Positions 7,814 to 17,000 of a stretch of DNA of 64,000 bases are shown piece after piece; the first letter of the stretch is position 1, and each line of letters starts with the position of its first letter. Source of the stretch: Oceanisphaera litoralis (GTDB lineage: Bacteria; Pseudomonadota; Gammaproteobacteria; Enterobacterales; Aeromonadaceae). The notes under the pieces are model-generated. The model was not told where the DNA came from, searched no databases, and was given only the letters and a program-made list of their open reading frames with translations. The position numbers and the translations under genes were made by a program. The stretch spans positions 1-64,000 of the forward strand of contig NZ_JAFBBE010000001.1 in assembly GCF_016907015.1 (NCBI RefSeq). The letters run 5' to 3'.

Positions 7814-8662
7814 TCAGGGCCGCTCCGGCTCGTCGTTTCTCACTCGCACGAAGCTGGCAAATCGGGGCAGTCGCTGGCCGGTTTCACCCCGGTAACGGTA
7901 GGTCACCACAGCGCCCACCGCCGGCGGCGCTTGCCGCTGCCGATCGCTGAAACCGGTGCCCAGTTTAAAGCGGCGGCCATCGGCGGTTTCCACCAGCAGG
8001 GCGCCCATCATGCCCGCGTATTTACCCTGCCCGGGCAGGTGCGCCAGCACCCGGGCTTCCGCATCCTGAAATCGCTTGAGCTTGAGCAGGTCCCGGTTGC
8101 GCGTCGGCAGATAGCGGCTGTCGCGATGGCGCAGCATCAGCCCCTCGCCGCCCAGGGCTTCCACCTCGGTCAGATAGGCGGCCAGGGCGGTATTATCGGG
8201 CAGCCGTCGCTGTTCGAGTCGCTCAATATAGGGGGAGTCAAGATGCGAAAACAGGCGTTCCAATGCCGTTAACCGCGCCTCGAACGGCAGCTCGCTGGCG
8301 GGCAGGTCGAACACCATAAAGCGGATCTGTCGCCATTCGGCCTCGTCGGGCCGGTAACGGCGTACCGCGGCCGACAATTCTTCGAACCGCCCCCGGCCCA
8401 GCCAGAGTTCGCCGTCCAGCGGCGTATCGGGAAAGCCGGCCACAAACCAGTCGGGCGCCGCAAAACGATGGCCGCCGCGGGACACCAGCTCGCGCCCGTT
8501 CCACCAGGCGCGCACCCCGTCCAGCTTTTCGCTGACCCGGTAATGGGCCACATCCTGCTGTTGATAGTCCGATGCCAGCTGCAGCGGCGGCGACGCTATG
8601 CCCTCTGCGTATCCGGTACCCGGCAACAGCGCCAACGGTAGCCATAGCGGTAATCTGTTCAT
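7814..8662 (-). CDS. periplasmic ATP-dependent DNA ligase (LigE type)
   Basis: A 282-residue minimal ATP-dependent DNA ligase. The nucleotidyltransferase motif I is EKLDGVRAWW with adenylated Lys46. DGELWLGRGRFEEL, the EGLMLR motif IV and LLKLKRFQDAEARV motif V follow, then a short OB fold (GMMGALLVETADGRRFKLGTGFSD). The start at 8662 has AGGAGG upstream and gives a clear signal peptide (MNRLPLWLPLALLPGTGYAEG), so the ligase should act in the periplasm. LigE enzymes have been linked with handling of extracellular DNA in uptake or biofilms; that role here is inference. Longer in-frame starts up to 8776 are unlikely. Confidence 0.85.
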   Translation of the reverse strand: MNRLPLWLPLALLPGTGYAEGIASPPLQLASDYQQQDVAHYRVSEKLDGVRAWWNGRELVSRGGHRFAAPDWFVAGFPDTPLDGELWLGRGRFEELSAAVRRYRPDEAEWRQIRFMVFDLPASELPFEARLTALERLFSHLDSPYIERLEQRRLPDNTALAAYLTEVEALGGEGLMLRHRDSRYLPTRNRDLLKLKRFQDAEARVLAHLPGQGKYAGMMGALLVETADGRRFKLGTGFSDRQRQAPPAVGAVVTYRYRGETGQRLPRFASFVRVRNDEPERP

Positions 8663-8836
8663 GCTCAACCCTCCTTGGCGGAAACACGACTGCATGAAAA
8701 TCAATCGACAATCACCAAGAATAGCCCTTAGGGCAACGGTAGGCACTGCTTCAGCTGTGCAATGTGGCGAAGCCACATCTCAACACCCATGTTTCATATA
8801 TCTCCGTATTACCTGACCCCGTGCACCCGTTCGGCG

Positions 8837-10066
8837 TCAGGCGGTTTCTCTCTCGCCTGCCGGCCGCTCCTGATCCGGTACCACGTTGGCAGGGCGAGCG
8901 GCAGACCAGCCAAACCCACATTGCGCCAGCTGCAGCGCCATCAGCAGCAACAATGCCCACTGCCAGTTGCCGCCGATATCGCGCAGCAGGCCCAGCGACA
9001 CAGGCCCCAGCGCCGCCAGCAGATAACCGATGCTCTGGGCCATGGCCGACAGCGCCGTGGCCTGGGCGGTGTTGGTCGCCCGCAGCACGAAGAACGACAG
9101 GGCCAGGCTGAGCGCACCGCCGCACCCCATGCCAATCAAGGAGGCCCACAGCAGCGGGGCGGCGGTGGGTTGCCACCAGATGCCGGCGATGCCAGTAAAC
9201 GACACCACAAAGGTGCCCAGTACCAGCGAGCGCTGGCTGCGCATCTTGGCCGCCATTATCGGCACCAGCAGGTTGAAGGGAATACTCACCAGGTTGATCA
9301 GCGCCGTGGCGGTACCGGCTTCATTAGCATCCAGGCCGCTCTCCAGCAGGATTTTCGGCAGCCAGGTGGCCACGGAATAAAAGAAGAACGACTGCAACCC
9401 CATGTAGAAGGTGATGGACCAGGCCAGCCGGTCTCGCCACAGGCTGACACGCACCGGATTGACGGGCCGCCCCACCCCCTTCACCCGGAGCATCGGCAGC
9501 CAGAACAGCAGGCAGAGCAGCGGCAGTAGCGCCCACAGTGCCACCGGATAGCGCCAGCTGCCAAACTGCTCCAGCAGAGGCACCGCCAGATACACCCCCA
9601 TGCCCGCCCCCAGGCTCAGGGTAACGGAATACAGGCCGGTCATCAGCCCGACCTGCCGGGGGAAAAAGGCTTTCACCAGTCCCGGGATCAGCACGTTGAG
9701 CAAGGCAATGGCCAGGCCCAGCAACAGGGTACCGAGGATCACCAGCGGATAATGGTCTACCAGCCGCAGGCCCACCCCCAGGCTTATTACCAACAAGCCG
9801 GCAATCGTCAGCCACTGGGGCGCCCAGCGGCGGGTCAGCCAGGGCACACAGACGGACATGGCGCCGAAACACAGCAGAGGCAGGGTAGTCAGCAGGCTGA
9901 AGGCACTGGCGCCGATATCCAGTGCGGCGCGAATTTCCGTCACCAGTGGCCCCACCACCACCAGGCCACCACGCAGGTTGGCGGCAGCCAGCATCAGCGC
10001 CACCATGGCCAGCAAGGCAATAACGGGGCGGCCGCGGAAGGGGCCGTCGAGCGAAGTTGTTGTCAT
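8837..10066 (-). CDS. MFS transporter, CynX/NimT family
   Basis: A 409-residue integral membrane protein with about 12 hydrophobic helices. The N-terminal sequence ALLAMVALMLAAANLRGGLVVVGPLVTEIR resembles the CynX/NimT branch of the major facilitator superfamily (cyanate, nitroimidazole or related anions). The substrate cannot be told from the sequence. The start at 10066 is preceded by AAGGGAT; an in-frame ATG at 10126 is less likely. It is transcribed away from mobA, with about 200 bp between them for divergent promoters. Confidence 0.75.
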   Translation of the reverse strand: MTTTSLDGPFRGRPVIALLAMVALMLAAANLRGGLVVVGPLVTEIRAALDIGASAFSLLTTLPLLCFGAMSVCVPWLTRRWAPQWLTIAGLLVISLGVGLRLVDHYPLVILGTLLLGLAIALLNVLIPGLVKAFFPRQVGLMTGLYSVTLSLGAGMGVYLAVPLLEQFGSWRYPVALWALLPLLCLLFWLPMLRVKGVGRPVNPVRVSLWRDRLAWSITFYMGLQSFFFYSVATWLPKILLESGLDANEAGTATALINLVSIPFNLLVPIMAAKMRSQRSLVLGTFVVSFTGIAGIWWQPTAAPLLWASLIGMGCGGALSLALSFFVLRATNTAQATALSAMAQSIGYLLAALGPVSLGLLRDIGGNWQWALLLLMALQLAQCGFGWSAARPANVVPDQERPAGERETA

Positions 10067-10268
10067 TATTATCCCTTGGGGTGCGATGGCGGCGTCGTTG
10101 AAAACAGACCGAACGGCAAGGCGCATCGACGATGATTGTTGGCATTGGTATGAAGAACGCCCATGTTAGAATTAGCGTCCGAAGAGAGCAAGTCCCACAA
10201 AAATATCAATGACTTGATTTAGCTCCTGCCCCACGCGGTGATATGGTTACTATCAACGATAAGCTGCA

Positions 10269-10874
10269 ATGACTGGAAATATCATGCTGGATCCAAAAGA
10301 TATCACCGCCGTTATTCTGGCCGGAGGCCAAGGCCGACGCATGAGGGGCGCCGACAAGGGGCTGCTGGCGTTGTGGGGCAAGCCACTGGTCGTTCATCTG
10401 CTGGAACGGCTCGGCCCTCAGGTGGGCAGGGTGCTGATCAATGCCAACCGCAATCTGGAGCGTTACCGGCAACTGGCGCCCGTGGTGCCGGATAACGACG
10501 CCGGCTATGCCGGTCCCCTGGCCGGATTCGAGGCCGGACTGTTCCATGCGCCCAGCGAATGGGTGCTGTTCGTGCCGTGCGACAGTCCGCTGGTGCCAAC
10601 CGATCTGGCACCTCGTCTGTGCGCCGCCATACGACGCCACGATCAAATCGCGGTGGTGGACGATGGCACCCGGCTCCATGCCGCCACCGCCCTGGTGCAC
10701 CAGTCATTGCTGCCCTCGCTGTGCAACTACCTGGATGGCGGCGACCGCAAGCTGCAACTCTGGTATGAACGCCACCAGCTGGTGCCGGTAGACTTCAGCG
10801 ATCAGGCCGACGCCTTTATCAACCTCAACACCGAAGAAACCCTGCAACAGCTGGAGCAACGAGGACAGCAATAA
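10269..10874 (+). CDS. mobA: molybdenum cofactor guanylyltransferase MobA
   Basis: This enzyme transfers GMP from GTP to molybdopterin, forming the MGD cofactor used by DMSO-reductase-type enzymes. The nucleotide-binding signature AVILAGGQGRRMRGADKGLL lies near the N terminus, followed by VPDNDAGYAGPLAGFEAGL and the metal-binding VPCDSPLVP. Length (201 residues) fits the family. ATG 10269 is used; a second in-frame ATG at 10284 is possible and neither has a strong ribosome site. It is a monocistronic-looking gene; mobB was not seen nearby. Confidence 0.9.
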   Translation: MTGNIMLDPKDITAVILAGGQGRRMRGADKGLLALWGKPLVVHLLERLGPQVGRVLINANRNLERYRQLAPVVPDNDAGYAGPLAGFEAGLFHAPSEWVLFVPCDSPLVPTDLAPRLCAAIRRHDQIAVVDDGTRLHAATALVHQSLLPSLCNYLDGGDRKLQLWYERHQLVPVDFSDQADAFINLNTEETLQQLEQRGQQ

Positions 10875-11054
10875 TAAGTGACGATAATCCTGCTCCTTAT
10901 CCTGCCCCTTATGCTCGCCTCCGCTCGGCTTAATTCGATGTTAACAAACCGTTAAAATCACAACCAACAAACACTTCACTTTTTTATATTAAATGGTGTA
11001 ATGTGTATCGCATATGTTTTGCTGTTGTTATCTTATGTCGAACGGGAGAGGGTT

Positions 11055-12080
11055 ATGAAGAGTATATGGATATCACTGTTTGCCGCCGCCGGACTCTGGC
11101 ATGGCCAGGCTACCGCCACTACCACCATGCGGGTTGCCACCTGGCTGTCGCCTACCAGTGAAATGAATACCACAGTGCTGCCGACCTGGGGAAAGTGGAT
11201 TGAGGAAGCCACCGAGGGGCGGGTGACACTCAAGCTGGAACACGATCTTGGCGCGCCTCAGAGTATGATAGATCTGGTTCAAGACGGCGCGGTAGATGCT
11301 TCATGGACGTATCATGGTTACTTTCCTGGTCGTTTCAAGCTGACCACCATCGCCGAGTTGCCCAACCTGGGTGCCGGTGCCGAAGCCGCCTCGGTGGCGC
11401 ACTGGAAGATCCATGAAAAATACCTGGCCAAAGCCCACGAACATGGCGAGGTGGTCGTGGCCGGCCTGTTCACCCACGGCCCGGGCGAAATCCACATGCG
11501 CGAGCCCATCAACAGCCTGAACGAGCTGGCCGGCAAGAAAATCCGCATCGGCGGTGGTGTACAAAACGCCATCGGCGAAACACTGAACATCACCGGCGTG
11601 GCCGCCCCCACCACCAAGGTCTACGAAATGCTGACCCAGGGCGTAGTGGATGGTGTATTCAACCCCATGAACACCAAGCGCAGCATGCGCTTCAAGGAAG
11701 TGGCTCCCTATACCCTGAAAATGCCCCACGGCCTGTACCTGGGCAGCTTTGGCATCTTTATCGGTGAAGACTTCTTCGACCGCATCTCCAATGAAGACCG
11801 GGAGGCCATCATGGCGGTATCCGGCGAGAAGCTCTCGGCCATGGCCGCCCGCGCCTGGGTCAAGGCCGACCGGGAAGCCGAACAGGATGCTCTGGAATAC
11901 GGCAATACCATCACCCCGGCCAGCGAGCAGGATGTACAACGGTTTACCGAGCTGACCCGGAACATTGAACAGAACTGGCTGAAGGACGTGGCCGAGCGCA
12001 AGGTAGATGCTCCCCGGGCCCTGCAGGAATTCCGCCGGATTGCCCGTGACTATCAGGCCCAACTGGACTCCCAAGGATAA
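11055..12080 (+). CDS. TRAP transporter substrate-binding protein (DctP family)
   Basis: A 341-residue periplasmic solute receptor. Signal peptide MKSIWISLFAAAGLWHGQATA is followed by a DctP-type lobe (MRVATWLSPTSEMN, SLNELAGKKIRIGGGVQNAIGETL, YEMLTQGVVDGVFNPMN). The segment KKIRIGG holds the Arg that in this family usually binds a substrate carboxylate. The start at 11055 has GGGAGAGGG upstream; an upstream in-frame ATG at 11001 would destroy the signal peptide. It is the first gene of an operon with the DctQ and DctM permeases. Substrate unknown; the adjoining amidohydrolase suggests an N-acyl amino acid or related carboxylate. Confidence 0.85.
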   Translation: MKSIWISLFAAAGLWHGQATATTTMRVATWLSPTSEMNTTVLPTWGKWIEEATEGRVTLKLEHDLGAPQSMIDLVQDGAVDASWTYHGYFPGRFKLTTIAELPNLGAGAEAASVAHWKIHEKYLAKAHEHGEVVVAGLFTHGPGEIHMREPINSLNELAGKKIRIGGGVQNAIGETLNITGVAAPTTKVYEMLTQGVVDGVFNPMNTKRSMRFKEVAPYTLKMPHGLYLGSFGIFIGEDFFDRISNEDREAIMAVSGEKLSAMAARAWVKADREAEQDALEYGNTITPASEQDVQRFTELTRNIEQNWLKDVAERKVDAPRALQEFRRIARDYQAQLDSQG

Positions 12081-12085
12081 CCATC

Positions 12086-12625
12086 ATGATTGCCCATGTT
12101 TCCCGGCTGTGGTGCAGCAGTGCCGCCGCCTTCAAGCGGCTGCTCAACCTGCTGGCCGGCCTGATGCTGTTGCTGATGATGCTGATCACCGCCGTCGATG
12201 TGATTGGCCGTTACCTGTTCAACCAACCGCTGGTGGGGGGATCCGAGCTTATCGAGATCATGCTGGCCGCCTCCATCTTCCTGATCCTGCCCACCATCAC
12301 CTGGCAGCAGGAGCATGTATCGGTAGACTTGATTGAGCCCCGATTACCCCGCTGGCTGCGTGCCGTCCGCGACAGGCTTTACCATCTGTTCATGACGGTG
12401 GGTTGTGCCTATATGGCAATGACGGTGTGGAAGCTGGCCGAGCGGGCCGCTCGCTACCAGTCGGTGAGCGAATACCTGGCCATTCCCAGCGCTTATGCCA
12501 TGTACCTGATCGGCATCAGCCTGTGGCTGACCGCCCTGACCTTTCTGGTGATGACGCTGCTCGGTGATCCCGAGGCTCATCACACCTCCGTGACCAATTC
12601 CGCCCAGGAGGCACCGGCGTTATGA
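12086..12625 (+). CDS. TRAP transporter small permease (DctQ family)
   Basis: A 179-residue membrane protein with four hydrophobic helices, the DctQ pattern (LLNLLAGLMLLLMMLITAVDVIGRYLFNQPLVGGSELIEIML is characteristic of its first half). It links the periplasmic receptor to the DctM channel. It begins six bases after the receptor stop, and its stop overlaps the start of the large permease (ATGA), so all three are translated as one operon. Confidence 0.85.
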   Translation: MIAHVSRLWCSSAAAFKRLLNLLAGLMLLLMMLITAVDVIGRYLFNQPLVGGSELIEIMLAASIFLILPTITWQQEHVSVDLIEPRLPRWLRAVRDRLYHLFMTVGCAYMAMTVWKLAERAARYQSVSEYLAIPSAYAMYLIGISLWLTALTFLVMTLLGDPEAHHTSVTNSAQEAPAL

Positions 12626-13923
12626 TGGAATCCCTGCTTGGCTTCGGCATACTGCTGTCGCTGATTTTTCTGCGCGTCCCCATCGCCTTTGCCATGGCTG
12701 CCGTGGGTGTGGTGGGCTATGCGGCCCTGATGGACTTCAACTTCAATGCCGCCCTGTCGATCAGCGCCCGACGGCTGCTGGATACCGCCCAGGATTACGG
12801 CCTGAGCGTGATCCCGCTGTTTATTCTGATGGGTAACCTGATCAGCCGCTCCGGCCTGTCCAACGAGCTGTTCACTGCGTCCCATGCGCTGGTGGGCCAT
12901 CGCAAGGGTGGCCTGGCCATGGCGGCCATTACCGCCTGCGGTGGCTTTTCCGCCATTTGCGGCTCCAGTCTGGCGACCGCCGCCACCATGTCGCGGGTGG
13001 CCATACCACCGATGCGCAAATACGGCTATGCCGACAGCCTGGCGTCCGCCGCCATCGCCGCCGGCGGTACCCTGGGCATACTGATCCCGCCCAGCGTGGC
13101 GCTGATCATCTACGGTATCCTTACCGAGCAGAGCATTCGCGATCTGTTCGCCGCCGGCTTCATTCCCGGCGTGCTGGGTGTGCTGCTTTATCTGGGTGCG
13201 GTACGCTATGTGGTGTGGCGCAATCCCAAGGCCGGCCCACCCGGCAAGGCCATGAGCCGCGCCGAAAAATGGCAGGCATTCAAAGGCGTAGGAGGCATTC
13301 TCGGCCTGTTCACCCTGGTGATGGGCGGTATCTACCTTGGGGTGTTCACCCCCACCGAGGCCGCCGGCATCGGTGCCGCCGGCTCTCTGGTCATCGCCCT
13401 CAAGCGCCGTCGTCTGAGCCCGCAGGACTTGAAAGAGGTACTGATAGAAACGGCTCGTACCTCGGCCATGCTGTTCTGCGTGGTCATCGGCGCCCTCATC
13501 TTCTCGAACTTCGTCAACCGCGCCGGCCTGCCCGATCATCTGGTGGAGCTGATCACCAGCTTCTCGGTATCGCCCATGACGGTGTTGCTGATGATCATCG
13601 CCATCTACCTGGTGCTGGGTGCGGTATTCGAGAGCATGTCGATGATGCTGCTCACGGTGCCGGTGTTCTATCCCGTCATCCACAGCCTGGGCATGGATCC
13701 CATCTGGTTCGGCATTATCGTGGTGGTGGCCACCGAGATCAGCCTGATCACCCCGCCGGTGGGCATGAATGTGTTCGTGCTGACCGGCATGGTCAAGGAT
13801 CTCAACAGCGCCACCGTGTTCCGCGGCGTCACTCCCTTCTGGTGCGCCGACATAGTGCGCCTGGCGCTGTTGATCATGCTACCGGCCCTTACCCTCTGGC
13901 TGCCGGAGCTGCTGTACCGCTAA
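12622..13923 (+). CDS. TRAP transporter large permease (DctM family)
   Basis: A 433-residue protein with about 12 membrane helices. The DctM signature segments are visible: VIPLFILMGNLISRSG, ITACGGFSAICGSSLATAATM, AGGTLGILIPPSVALIIYG and TPTEAAGIGAAG. It is the sodium-coupled translocation subunit. The start overlaps the dctQ stop by four bases. A GC-rich hairpin with a T tract follows the stop, so the transporter operon probably ends here and the amidohydrolase has its own promoter. Confidence 0.9.
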   Translation: MMESLLGFGILLSLIFLRVPIAFAMAAVGVVGYAALMDFNFNAALSISARRLLDTAQDYGLSVIPLFILMGNLISRSGLSNELFTASHALVGHRKGGLAMAAITACGGFSAICGSSLATAATMSRVAIPPMRKYGYADSLASAAIAAGGTLGILIPPSVALIIYGILTEQSIRDLFAAGFIPGVLGVLLYLGAVRYVVWRNPKAGPPGKAMSRAEKWQAFKGVGGILGLFTLVMGGIYLGVFTPTEAAGIGAAGSLVIALKRRRLSPQDLKEVLIETARTSAMLFCVVIGALIFSNFVNRAGLPDHLVELITSFSVSPMTVLLMIIAIYLVLGAVFESMSMMLLTVPVFYPVIHSLGMDPIWFGIIVVVATEISLITPPVGMNVFVLTGMVKDLNSATVFRGVTPFWCADIVRLALLIMLPALTLWLPELLYR

Positions 13924-13931
13924 TACCCTTC

Positions 13932-13962
13932 ACAGGCCCGCCGTGCCGGCCGGCCTGTTTTC
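13932..13962 (+). terminator. rho-independent terminator after the TRAP operon
   Basis: Stem ACAGGCC (13932-13938) pairs with GGCCTGT (13952-13958) and is followed by a short T tract. It sits 9 bp after the dctM stop. Confidence 0.6.
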
Positions 13963-14042
13963 ATTTGTTGGCCGGCTGACTCCCGGCCACTCCTGTTCAC
14001 ACTTTTTCATGTTTCGGGATTGTCACTATCAAGGAGCACACC

Positions 14043-15233
14043 ATGAACTTATATCAGGATATCTGCCAGGAACTGGACGACTTTACCGCCCTGCGCCGCC
14101 ACTTGCACCAGCATCCGGAGCTGGGGTTTGAAGAGCATGCCACCGCCGCCCTGGTGGCGGACAAGCTCAGGGAGTACGAGGTGGACCAGGTGCATACCGG
14201 CATTGGCGGCACCGGCGTGGTGGGTATTATCCAGGGCCGGCCGGGGGAGGAACGTATCGGTCTGCGGGCCGACATGGACTGCCTGAGCATGACCGAAGAA
14301 AACACCTTTGCCCATGCCTCCTGCCACCAGGGCAAAATGCACGGCTGTGGCCACGATGGCCATACCACCATCTTGCTGGCCGCGGCCCGGCACCTGTGCC
14401 GGCACCGGAACTTCAGCGGTCAGGTGGTGCTGATCTTTCAGCCGGCGGAAGAGGGCCTGGGCGGCGCCCGCGCCATGATCGACGACGGCTTGCTGGAGCG
14501 CTTTCCCTGCAAGCGGGTGTATGCGTTACACAATTTTCCGCGCATTCCCCAGGGGCACATTCACCTCCGCCCCGGGCCCATGATGGCCAGCTCCGACAAC
14601 TTCCATATTCGCATCATCGCCCAGGGCGGGCACGGTGCCATGCCGCACCTGGCCAACGATCCCGTGGTGATCGCCGCCAACCTGATACTGTCGCTGCAGA
14701 CCATTGTCAGCCGCAATATCGATCCCATTCAGCCCGCCGTGGTGTCCTGCACCATGATGCACACAGGTGAAGCCACCAATGTGATCCCCGACTCGGCCAC
14801 CCTGCAGGGTACCCTGCGCGCCTTCAGCGCCGAGAACCGGGCGCTGATCAGGGAGCGAATCGAGACCCTGGCCCACCATATTGCCGCCGGTTTCGGTGCC
14901 AAGGCCGAGGTGGGTTTTAACCAGGGCAAGCAGGTCGGCTACCCGCCCCTGGTCAATGAGGAGCAGGCCACCCGCATCGCCCTGCAGGCGGCCGAAGCCG
15001 TGGTGGGCAAGGACAGGGTGCTGGATAAGGTAGCGCCGGTACCGGGCAGTGAGGATTTCAGCTATATCGCCGAGGCCGTGCCCAGCTGTTATGTGCTGCT
15101 GGGCAACGACCGGGATCACGACAGCCCTCACAACGAGGTGTTTCTGCACCACCCCAGATACGATTTCAACGACGCCATCATTCCGGTGGGTGCCAGCTAT
15201 TTCGTCAAGCTGGTGGAGCTGGAGCTGGGCTAA
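14043..15233 (+). CDS. M20 family metallo-amidohydrolase (hippurate / N-acyl amino acid hydrolase type)
   Basis: A 396-residue cytoplasmic amidase. Metal-binding and catalytic residues typical of the M20D branch are present: GLRADMDCLSM, HGCGHDGHTTILLAAARHL, QPAEEGLGGARAMIDDGLL with the catalytic Glu pair, and a C-terminal HHPRYDFNDAIIPVG. A GGAG ribosome site lies before ATG 14043. Relatives cleave hippurate, N-acetyl amino acids or IAA conjugates. Because a TRAP transporter precedes it and phenylacetate genes follow, the substrate could be an N-acyl or aryl-acyl amino acid, but this is inference. Confidence 0.85.
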   Translation: MNLYQDICQELDDFTALRRHLHQHPELGFEEHATAALVADKLREYEVDQVHTGIGGTGVVGIIQGRPGEERIGLRADMDCLSMTEENTFAHASCHQGKMHGCGHDGHTTILLAAARHLCRHRNFSGQVVLIFQPAEEGLGGARAMIDDGLLERFPCKRVYALHNFPRIPQGHIHLRPGPMMASSDNFHIRIIAQGGHGAMPHLANDPVVIAANLILSLQTIVSRNIDPIQPAVVSCTMMHTGEATNVIPDSATLQGTLRAFSAENRALIRERIETLAHHIAAGFGAKAEVGFNQGKQVGYPPLVNEEQATRIALQAAEAVVGKDRVLDKVAPVPGSEDFSYIAEAVPSCYVLLGNDRDHDSPHNEVFLHHPRYDFNDAIIPVGASYFVKLVELELG

Positions 15234-15268
15234 GCGGATTTGCCCGGATAACTCCGGGCATGCCGGCC

Positions 15269-15865
15269 TCAGGCCTTGTATTTGGGCAGGTAGTCGGCGT
15301 GTTCAAACAGCCGGGGGCGGTGGGGCTCCACCGCCGTCAGCGGGGTGACCGGATGCAGGCTGTGCAGGCAGCGGCCCACCAGGTCGATGTAGGTCTGGGT
15401 GCCCTGGCGTTTCCATTCGATTTCGTCTTCCCTGAGCTCGCGCAGCACCCGGGCAGGAGTACCGGCCACCAGTACCCTGGCCGGTATCTGCATCTCGGCC
15501 TTGACGAAGGAATGGGCGGCAACAAAGCTGTACTCGCCCACCCGGGCGCCGTCCATCACCACCGCATTCATGCCCACCAGGGCGTTGGCTTCCACCACAC
15601 AGCCGTGCAGTATGGCACCGTGGCCCACATGGCCCCAGGGCTGCACTAGGGTGTCGGCGTCGGGAAAGCCGTGCATCACGCAGTTGTCCTGCACATTGGC
15701 GTTTTCCATCACGTGAATGCGACCGAAGTCGCCCCTGAGCGAGGCCAGCGGGCCGATATAGACACCGTGCTCCACGATCACATCGCCGATCAGCACGGCA
15801 GTGGGGTGCACATAGGCCCCCTCTTCTACCACGGGGCGGATCCCGTCTATTTCATAGCAGTGCAT
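15269..15865 (-). CDS. paaY: PaaY, hexapeptide-repeat thioesterase of phenylacetate catabolism
   Basis: A 198-residue left-handed beta-helix protein of the gamma-carbonic anhydrase-like family, with hexapeptide repeats ([45 protein letters not shown]). Metal-ligand histidines are in MHGFPD and [12 protein letters not shown]. In E. coli PaaY is a thioesterase that clears dead-end CoA products. The start at 15865 has TGGAG upstream. It follows paaX, 63 bp downstream on the same strand, as in E. coli, and converges with the amidohydrolase gene. Confidence 0.9.
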   Translation of the reverse strand: MHCYEIDGIRPVVEEGAYVHPTAVLIGDVIVEHGVYIGPLASLRGDFGRIHVMENANVQDNCVMHGFPDADTLVQPWGHVGHGAILHGCVVEANALVGMNAVVMDGARVGEYSFVAAHSFVKAEMQIPARVLVAGTPARVLRELREDEIEWKRQGTQTYIDLVGRCLHSLHPVTPLTAVEPHRPRLFEHADYLPKYKA

Positions 15866-15928
15866 CTTGTTACTCCATTTATGAAAGAATTATGAAAACA
15901 CTGTGAGAGCGTTGTGAAGGCGCCGCGG

Positions 15929-16855
15929 CTAGCGTCTCAAGCCGCCAAAACGCAGATAAAAACCGGCATCGGCCGGTGGCAGCGGCCCTTCCGCGGTACG
16001 TCCCCTGCTCCAGATGTAGTCCTCCGCCGCCGGGTACACCAGGTTGTAGATATTGGCGCACAGGGTTCGGGCCGCCATGCTCGGCCAGCCCTGGGGCAGC
16101 AGCGCCGGCGGCAGCTGCGGGTCGCGCAGCTGTAGCCGACGATAATGGTGAATAAGCAGGATCCGCAATTGAAAGGCCTGTCCCGGATCCAGCGCCGGGC
16201 TGTCTTCCAGCAGCGGCAACAGCGGCCGGTAAAGGGCCAGAAATTCCTCATATCGACGGCTGATGTCTTCCAGCGGCCAGTTGACACTGACCATGCGCGG
16301 CAAGGGTGGCGGCGCGCCCAGCCCCAGATCCAGGGTGTCGGCCTGAAACACCACCACCTGCTCACCCATCTTCAGCTCGCGCAGCAACTGACGAAGCTTG
16401 CCCTGATCCAGACCCGGATAGGCCATCAGGTTGGGGGCAATACTGGCGCAGCCCAGCCACTCCAGCTCTTTCTTCAGGTGTGCCTTGGCCTCCAGATCCA
16501 GCGAGCTGAGCAGCACCAGATCCCAGCGGCCGTCCCAGCTTTTCTGTTTCATATCGTAGATGCGCGTCTCGGCCTGCCGGAAACGGTGCGCACTGCGCTC
16601 GGTTATCCGGTAGAAACTCAGCCGCCCGATGCGTTCCGAGCTCAGCCACTCGTCCTTGGCCAGGCGAAAGACAGAGGTGCGCACAAAGCGTTCGCTGAAG
16701 CCGAAGTCGGAGAGCATGTCGATCAGGCTGGCCAGGCTGATGCAACCGCCACGGTGGGCGATGGCGTCACCGAAGATGGTCATGATAAGCGAAGTGCCGC
16801 TGACGGTTTCGTAATCCAGGGCTTGCTGGATAAGCGGATTGAGTCGGGAGTCCAT
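15929..16855 (-). CDS. paaX: PaaX, phenylacetyl-CoA-responsive repressor
   Basis: A GntR-like winged-helix regulator. The N-terminal part (VSGTSLIMTIFGDAIAHRGGCISLASLIDMLSDFGFSERFVRTSVFRLAKDEWL) is the conserved PaaX DNA-binding domain, and a central part and a C-terminal domain follow. It represses the paa operons until phenylacetyl-CoA is bound. I prefer ATG 16855 (308 residues), which matches the start of the E. coli protein; ATG 16891 is possible and neither has a strong ribosome site. It lies after paaK, separated by a terminator-like hairpin. Confidence 0.9.
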   Translation of the reverse strand: MDSRLNPLIQQALDYETVSGTSLIMTIFGDAIAHRGGCISLASLIDMLSDFGFSERFVRTSVFRLAKDEWLSSERIGRLSFYRITERSAHRFRQAETRIYDMKQKSWDGRWDLVLLSSLDLEAKAHLKKELEWLGCASIAPNLMAYPGLDQGKLRQLLRELKMGEQVVVFQADTLDLGLGAPPPLPRMVSVNWPLEDISRRYEEFLALYRPLLPLLEDSPALDPGQAFQLRILLIHHYRRLQLRDPQLPPALLPQGWPSMAARTLCANIYNLVYPAAEDYIWSRGRTAEGPLPPADAGFYLRFGGLRR

Positions 16856-16962
16856 AGAATCTTGATTACCAAATTCGTGAGTTGTAGGCATTGTCTGTGT
16901 CGTCGGGCCCCGGCCCGACCGTGTTTCTCATTACACCCCGTTTAACCGAGTCATATCAAACA

Positions 16963-16986
16963 AAAAGTGGCGTTGCCGCCACTTTT
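16963..16986 (-). terminator. rho-independent terminator after paaK
   Basis: Perfect stem AAAAGTGGCG (16963-16972) and CGCCACTTTT (16977-16986) with a 4-base loop and A/T flanks. It lies 15 bp after the paaK stop and should end the long paaA-K transcript, leaving paaXY as a separate unit. Confidence 0.75.
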
Positions 16987-17000
16987 ATGTATCAGTCCTT

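Noticed and set aside
15241-15260. Hairpin TGCCCGG...CCGGGCA between the amidohydrolase gene and paaY
   Set aside because: It could end transcription of the convergent genes, but there is no T tract on either side, so it is not listed as a terminator.
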